Assembly: GCA_025345505.1 (NCBI GenBank)
Contig: JANVCC010000076.1
Location: 11,851,832 to 11,915,831 of the forward strand
Length of the DNA stretch: 64,000 nt
From: Todiramphus chloris collaris
Lineage: Eukaryota; Chordata; Aves; Coraciiformes; Alcedinidae
Direction: 5' to 3'
Shown: piece by piece, positions 58,346-64,000 of the stretch
How the letters are laid out: each line of letters starts with the position of its first letter
Numbering within the stretch: the stretch's first letter is position 1
Position numbers and translations under genes: made by a program
The notes under the pieces: model-generated
Told to the model about the DNA's origin: nothing
What the model saw: only the letters and a program-made list of their open reading frames with translations
The model's database searches: none

Positions 58346-61300
58346 GCTCCTGGGTACCACAGGGCTCTCAGAGCAGCATGTCATGTTTTCTACATGATGC
58401 CATCACTTCAAACGGTGCAGTGAACTCATGGGTTTAGGGAGTCCAGCGTCATTGTCTCTGAAGCTTTCAAAGCTTCGCTTTAGTTTTAAATGCCTCTTTA
58501 AGCACAGACAATGCTCCAACAGGCTTGCTGAAACTAAATGAAGCTTATAAAGCTTTGAACGCTATTGTAACATGGTGGGTCCCGCAGGAGACTGCAAAAT
58601 CCTGCTGTGTGCAAGGATCCACCACGCTTTCAAGTGGATGCACTGTATGTGCTAAAAAATGTAGGCAGAGCAGGGCAAGGAAAGGACAGACCGTGTCAGC
58701 ATATTTTTTGAATTACCTAGCATTTGATTGATACCACAACAATAATGTCGCTTGCTAAAATAAAAGCAATTTATCGTCTTTTCTTCTTTTTCTTTAGTAC
58801 ACAGAGAAGTTTGGGGCAGATATACATACACAAGCTTTCTTATTTGAGATTCCAGAGCTGAAGGGTCTTTTAGATGATATGTAGCCATAAAACGGTGGGG
58901 ATTTTTTTGTCAAATCTTTCCTAAGCTACGTGGATAAAATAACTTGAGATTGTCCTACATTCAGCAAGTCTCCTATGTAATGATATAGATGCCTGTTTTA
59001 CTGCGCAGATTTTCCTGATGAAAAATGTATGGGGGGTGGGGAATGGAAAAAAAAGTAGGCCAGGTAAGTACCCTTCTTTTTCTGGCTGTGTTTAATCACA
59101 GCCTAGAAAGTCAAAGCAAGCTGGCAAAAATTCTGCTCAGAAACAAGAGCGCAATGTTTGTCATGGGTGGTAATGAGCACGGTGTCATTACCAGCTTACT
59201 GGGGCAGTGCCGCGCTGCTTGCTTGCTGCTGACCCAGATTGGGTACGGAAGAGGAGAGCCATTCCTTCCCAACAAGCCCCAACAGGGGCAAGTGGTCATT
59301 AAGTGTACAAATTCTGCCAGTATGAGGTTCTAGAAACAATTTGTACTTCTTTAATTACGCTGTCAGGGCTGGCTTTGTCCCCGCTGCTCTTATCAGGCTG
59401 AATTAGTCTTTAAAAGAATTAGGCTTAGCCCAGCAAGAGCTGTACTCCCCTGCTTCGCTAAAAAATCTTTGCTGGGGAGGCTCATGACAGTAATGGTCAC
59501 CAGGAGAAAGAGAGACTCTTCCCATATTGTTTTATTATTCTACTGATGCAGAGGCACCCTGATGGAGATTGCAGCCGCGCTCTGCCGGGAGCTACACAAA
59601 CACTGAGATGGTAGGAGCATCTCTGCTCCCAGAAAGCTGGCTGGCTAAGCAAGCTGGCTGGGCAAACTGGTGAGAAAAGGGAGGGCTGCTTATCTTCAGC
59701 TGTCACACAGGGAACCAAGCACAGAAATTTATGGTTGTGCCCTTTTTTCTGCCAGGTCCTTTTTTTTTTCTTTCCTCTCCATTCCTCCCTGTGCACTCAT
59801 CTGTGAGCTGATCTTTGGGGAGCACGCAGCCCCGTGGCAGAGGTCAGTGGGACTCTGCTTTCCTTTGGTGGGACTGAGCCCCTGGTGGTTTGTCTGTGAT
59901 GTCAGGCTCTTGGAGAAATGTTGCCCCTTTGATGAAGAACGAGCTAGTTGGGTGAGGAGATGACCCAAGTGAAGGCGTTACCCACCTCAATCTCTCTTTG
60001 GGATTTGCAGCCTTATCAGGGAGGACTGGCCATTGCTGCACTTGCTGATAGGGCCAGCCCCGGGCATGTAGGGCGGGTGTAGGGAGGTACAGTCCCAGGG
60101 ATGATAAAGTGGGAGCCCAGTAAGGGAGGGAGGCTGTTGGGGAGGGCAAGGAGAAGCCCTTGCCTGCTGCAGACCCTAGGGTGGGCATATTTCAGCCCAC
60201 ACCAACAGGGTGTTTGTTTATTTATTGCTGTTTGTTTCCCAGCTGGGGGTGGCAAGGTGAAGACAATACTCCAGAGCAGGCTGACCACTTCTTTGGGCTT
60301 TTATTTTTTTTCTTTAAATGTATCACCTGCAGTGCATACCATCTCTCAAACTGTACCTTCCGGAAACCCCTAAATAGGTGACCAGGATACTGAAGTTGGG
60401 CATTAACTGCATATGATGCAATATGCGGTTGCAAATGAAATGATTGCATACTTTGACTGGAAAGGCTTCTGCTGGGCTCAGTTCTCCCCCAGATTAACTT
60501 TGCCTAGTGTTTCTGTAAAGTGCCGTGTCTTTTTAGAAGGGCAAGTAGCGTTTCCCGTGCCGCAAGTAACGGGGATTTGCAGTGGCATTTAGGGCTGGAG
60601 TAATTGCTGTGTGTTTTATGATTTGCAGAAGTTCACAGCAGTATCTGCAGACTGCTGTAGGTAAAACTCGGCTCCTTTTCCTTGTGGTTTGAGGGCAAGG
60701 GAAACAGTAAAAAATAAACATTTCAGCAGCACATCCTACTCCTGAAAAACAAGTCAAAGATCTTAAAAGCATGCCAGCACGGGGATTTGTTTCACATGAA
60801 TATTAATGACATCTATAGCCTCAAAAAAAAGCTGGAAAACGACATCACCAATAGGTCTGCGAGCTCTGGAAGAACACTGACACATTTGCAGGTAGCTGGG
60901 GGTGCTGTATTGGCTGCTCCACGGCGGGTCCATGCAGCAGGACCAACCTCTCCCAGTGCATCCATGACAAGTCCCAGCAGTTGTTTCCTTTTCCAGGTTG
61001 AGCAGGCTGAATCTACTGGTTCTGGATCAGTCACTGATTTCTGGGGAATGGAGGTCACGGTGGCCTGTTGAAGAGGGCTGGCAGAGACAGGCTGGCAGCC
61101 TTTGTTTCCCCCAGCTGCATCCTGCGTGCTGAGTTCCTTCTCACTGACAGGTCCCCAACAAGGCTCTAGAGAAGTGAGGCTGCTCTAAATCAAATTGAGC
61201 TGTGAGAAGGCGGGGAATGTAGGTCGGATGCAATTGGAAAGCCGGTGGCGGCGGCGCCCAAGTGCACATAACCAGTCAGTGAGGGATGCAGGGCTAGGGA

Positions 61301-61346
61301 TGCCCACGCTGCCTGAAGTTTGTGAGAGGACAGAGCAGGGTTGCAT

Positions 61347-61548
61347 GTTAGATTGGACATCAGGAAAAATTTCTTCACTGAAAGGGCTGTCAAGCACTGG
61401 AACATGCTGCCTGAGGAAGTGGGGGAGTCACCATCCCTGGCAGTATTTAAGAGTCATGTAGACAGGGCACTTAGTGACATGATTTAGCAGTGGACTTGGC
61501 AGTGCTAAGTTAACATTTGGATTCAATGATCTTAAAGGTCTTTTGGCA
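61347..61548 (+). mobile_element. CR1 LINE, 5'-truncated 3' end lacking the terminal repeats
   Basis: The CR1 3' UTR in sense orientation reads GTTAGATTGGACATCAGGAA, TTTCTTCACTGAAAGGGCTG, GAGTCACCATCCCTGGCAGT, AGTGGACTTGGCAGTGCTAA and GATCTTAAAGGTCTTTTGGC. The homology stops before the CCAACC and octamer tail usual for CR1. It belongs to the same general subfamily as the copy at 51771-52262 (shared GAGTCACCATCCCT and GGCAGTGCT blocks) but lies in the opposite direction. Confidence 0.9.
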
Positions 61549-63726
61549 TGGCAGAGAGAAGATGGGGTGGCAGAAACCAGTGGGACACTGGGTACTGTGG
61601 AATACAGGAGTCTCGGGTTCCCTCCTGAGCAACCAGGGCCAATAAAGGCAGATGTTTCAGCCTGGACAAACCCAAATATCCATTCTCTTACAATTGCAGA
61701 AGCCACTTTGAGCCTTACCTGGGAGTAAAAGCTTCCCCTTCAGCTTCTCTTCTGCTCTACCCACCCAGTATCATCCCTTCCCTGTCTTCCTGTGCACTCC
61801 CAGTGGTGGGTGACAGGTCTCTAGGCTGGCTCAGGAGCATCTCCATGTATTTAATAGTAGGTACACTTCATTCTGTCTCATGCATGAAGAACAGTCCCAG
61901 TCATACTGGTAAAGGGATACACAGAGGCACAAGAGGGGGAACGTAATTAAGTTGCCTGCTCCCATCTGATGTCTGTTATGCAACACCTATCTCCCCATCC
62001 AATTGCAGCATCTGCACTGTGCCTCTGATTTCCTCCCAGCCCTGCCTGTCACATCTGAAAAAGGCTCCAGATGGCAAGGTGTTCAGACACGCTGGAAAGT
62101 TGAGGTGGCTCCACCATGGCTGCAGAAAGCCTCATGCCCGCTTTCCTCCTCACCCCCAGAGAGTTTTCATCTATCTACTAAACCCCTGCCTACTGCCAGG
62201 CAGACCCCTTTCTGCAGGCATTAAAAATACAGTCAGCTTTTAGACTCAGACAGGCACAATCATCAGCTTGTGCTGACACCAGTTTTTAAGAACTCTGCAA
62301 GAAGAAACCTAATAATTTAAAGTAATGTCAGGCTACAGCTCCAACTGGTGTTCCAACTGGAACCAGCTGCAGAAGTGGTGGGAACAGTTCCCTACTGAAT
62401 GCACAGTATGCTCATGGTGCTATGCAGCCCCTGGGTGGATATGTTATATAAAGTGTATGCCATTATAGCCCTCTTTCTTGCTAAAGCAGCTGTTCCAGTA
62501 CCTGCCCAAGCACGGCTGCACATTTGCTGTCAGAGAAACATCCAACCATTTCCACTTTAAAAAGTGCTGTGTCTCTGCCAGCCCTGGGGTGCTGCGAGGC
62601 ACAGGCGGAGGGGTGCCATGGGATGTGCTTGTGCAGCGGGGGCCATCGTTCCTCTGCCTGAGTGGGGGGAAGCACGTGGGACATGATTAAAGATGTACAT
62701 GGACAGGGTAGAAAACAGAAGACCTGTCTAATAGGCAGAGGGTGGGAAAAAGGAAGAAAGAGAGGAAAGCAAGAGGTGGATGCGGGCAGCAGACAAGGCT
62801 GCATCCGCCAGTGCGCAAGACTGGCGAGTGCCAAAGTTGTCTCCTTTGGGGGGGGTCAGCACTGCTTTGGCCTCGAGCAGAGACACGCTCCCCACACACA
62901 CTTCCACTTTCACCTCCAATCAAACCTGGATAGCTTCTGGGAAAAGATTTTACAGCCACTGGGAGAGGGCATCATGTAGCTGTCCCACTCCCCATGGGGA
63001 CCAAGGTCTCAAATGGTCTCGTGTTGTCTCAGGCTGGGGTTGAAAATTAGTTTTTGTCATTTGTTTGGCTTTATTTATGAGTCTTTGGTGAGTAAGCACC
63101 ATGTTTCCATTGTTTATGTGAGTTACTGTGTGTGATCAGTAGAGAACCAGATGCAATTTTGGGGTTGTGCAAACCTCGTTAGTGGAATATTTGCTTTCTT
63201 TTTTTCCTCAAGGTTCACTGAACTAGTTTAACAACTGTTTGGTGGTTTTATTTTTCCTGTAATTCAAGCATTTGAGGGTTTATTTTTTGAGCAAAAGGGG
63301 CAAGCTCTTGAAAATACGATTAGAAGGGTGTGTGAGATGCACGTTAAAGCCCCATGACCAGCATACACTATGACCGAGCGCTGTTCTACGCTTCTGTTTT
63401 ATAATCACCGTAATTACCGGAGAGACCCATCAGGCACCGGAACAGTCACTGAACACCAAACCGCATCAGGTCGGCAGCAGTAACCCTCCAGCAGCCAAGG
63501 GATACCAACGCAAATACACCTCGCTGCCCCTTTATTTTATGAACCGTACACCCGCCGTTCACTTTTGCAGCATCTTCCCTAAAGAACATCCGCACTGAGG
63601 TCACCAGAGCAGGGTTGTTTCTCTTTGTTGGGTTTTTATTTTCCTCTCCCCTCTCCCTTCGTGCTGCATCCTGGTTTTTCTTTCTTCACTCTTTCAATGT
63701 TTTTGATTTTTTTTTTTCCTAAAAAT
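61549..63726. other. Intergenic region before the distal CpG-rich block
   Basis: No supportable gene. Frames up to 117 codons on both strands overlap and match no family. No transposable element was recognised. T-rich stretches occur near 63198 and 63702. Confidence 0.55.
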
Positions 63727-63775
63727 ATCCGGGGAGCAGAGCCCCATCCCGGTGACATCCCGCACGGCTGTAAGC

Positions 63776-63797
63776 GAGGGAGGGAGGGAGGGAGGGG
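63776..63797. repeat. (AGGG)n short microsatellite
   Basis: GAGGG followed by four GAGGG-like units inside the distal CpG-rich block. The spaced G runs could allow a G-quadruplex, but this is a common promoter-side feature. Confidence 0.8.
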
Positions 63798-63822
63798 AGC
63801 TGCCGACTAAACCACGCGCCAA

Positions 63823-63850
63823 CCGCACAAACGCGGCAATACACCCCATT
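63823..63850. repeat. Inverted repeat, left arm (28 bp)
   Basis: Begins CCGCACAAACGCGGCAAT and continues ACACCCCATT. Its reverse complement matches 63973-64000 at 27 of 28 positions; the single mismatch pairs 63843 with 63980. A 122-bp spacer separates the arms. Confidence 0.92.
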
Positions 63851-63972
63851 TTACACAATTTCCCCCCGACGCCTCCTCCGCCTCCTGCGTGTCCCCCTTC
63901 CCCTGGGGGGAGGTTGGGGTCGGTCACCTCCGGGCGTACGGGACTCCGGGACCTGGGGGGGTCACTCTGTGG

Positions 63973-64000
63973 AATGGGGGGTATTGCCGCGTTTGTGCGG
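63973..64000. repeat. Inverted repeat, right arm (28 bp, ends at the window edge)
   Basis: Ends GTATTGCCGCGTTTGTGCGG at the last base of the window. It is the near-perfect reverse complement of 63823-63850. The match may continue past the window, so the true arm length is unknown. Confidence 0.92.

Larger units (their letters stand above)
52263..61346. other. Intergenic region downstream of MND1, part 2
   Basis: No supportable gene. GC content rises compared with MND1 introns, notably at 53700-53960 and from about 55000 onward, which produces many overlapping chance frames up to 132 codons. A 32-bp tandem duplication and a short GC-rich 21-bp repeat are listed separately. I recognised no further transposable element. 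Confidence 0.55.
63727..64000. promoter_or_regulatory. Start of a CpG-rich block (candidate promoter, possibly TMEM131L)
   Basis: From about 63727 to the window end the sequence becomes GC-rich with many CpG dinucleotides (for example ATATCCGGGG, CACGCGCC, CCCCCGACGCC, CCTCCGGGCGTACGGG), unlike the preceding 20 kb. It looks like the edge of a CpG-island promoter. In the gene order I recall, TMEM131L follows MND1 on the same strand, so its promoter is a reasonable guess. No start codon or signal peptide of that gene can be read here. Confidence 0.5.

Overview
This is vertebrate nuclear DNA, almost certainly from a bird. It holds one spliced protein-coding gene whose predicted protein reads as the meiotic recombination factor MND1. 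CR1 LINE copies of avian type are present, and the MND1 gene (about 39 kb) is smaller than I recall for mammals. There is a 100-N assembly gap. No prokaryotic genes, tRNA, rRNA or CRISPR arrays were seen. I cannot fix the species.

Layout. Bases 1 to about 2400 are non-coding upstream sequence. Bases 2400-2990 hold the MND1 promoter and CpG island. MND1 lies on the + strand at 2730-42033 in eight coding exons, all with GT-AG introns, giving a 205-residue protein. I recall the human protein as also 205 residues. Exon 1 contributes only the start codon. Introns 4 and 6 are about 15 kb each and make up most of the gene. The 3' UTR ends just after the AATAAA at 42162. Bases 42190 to about 63700 are intergenic with no gene I can support. 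A new GC- and CpG-rich block begins near 63727 and runs off the window end. From remembered gene order (TRIM2, MND1, TMEM131L) it may be the start of the TMEM131L promoter, but no coding exon of that gene is visible.

Repeats. There are three clear CR1 3' ends (30530-30775 +, 51771-52262 -, 61347-61548 +) and one old, diverged CR1 body (31940-32730 +). A 362-bp solo LTR on the - strand (40286-40647) in intron 7 has a perfect 6-bp target-site duplication. Other repeats are microsatellites, T/G-rich tracts and two short tandem duplications.

Most unexpected is a 28-bp inverted repeat (27 of 28 matching) whose second arm ends exactly at the last base of the window, inside the distal CpG-rich block. 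I did not find a new biological system here. The better leads are that inverted repeat, germline-gene regulatory motifs upstream of MND1, the frame-neutral exon 7 with an unusual donor, and the intronic LTR.
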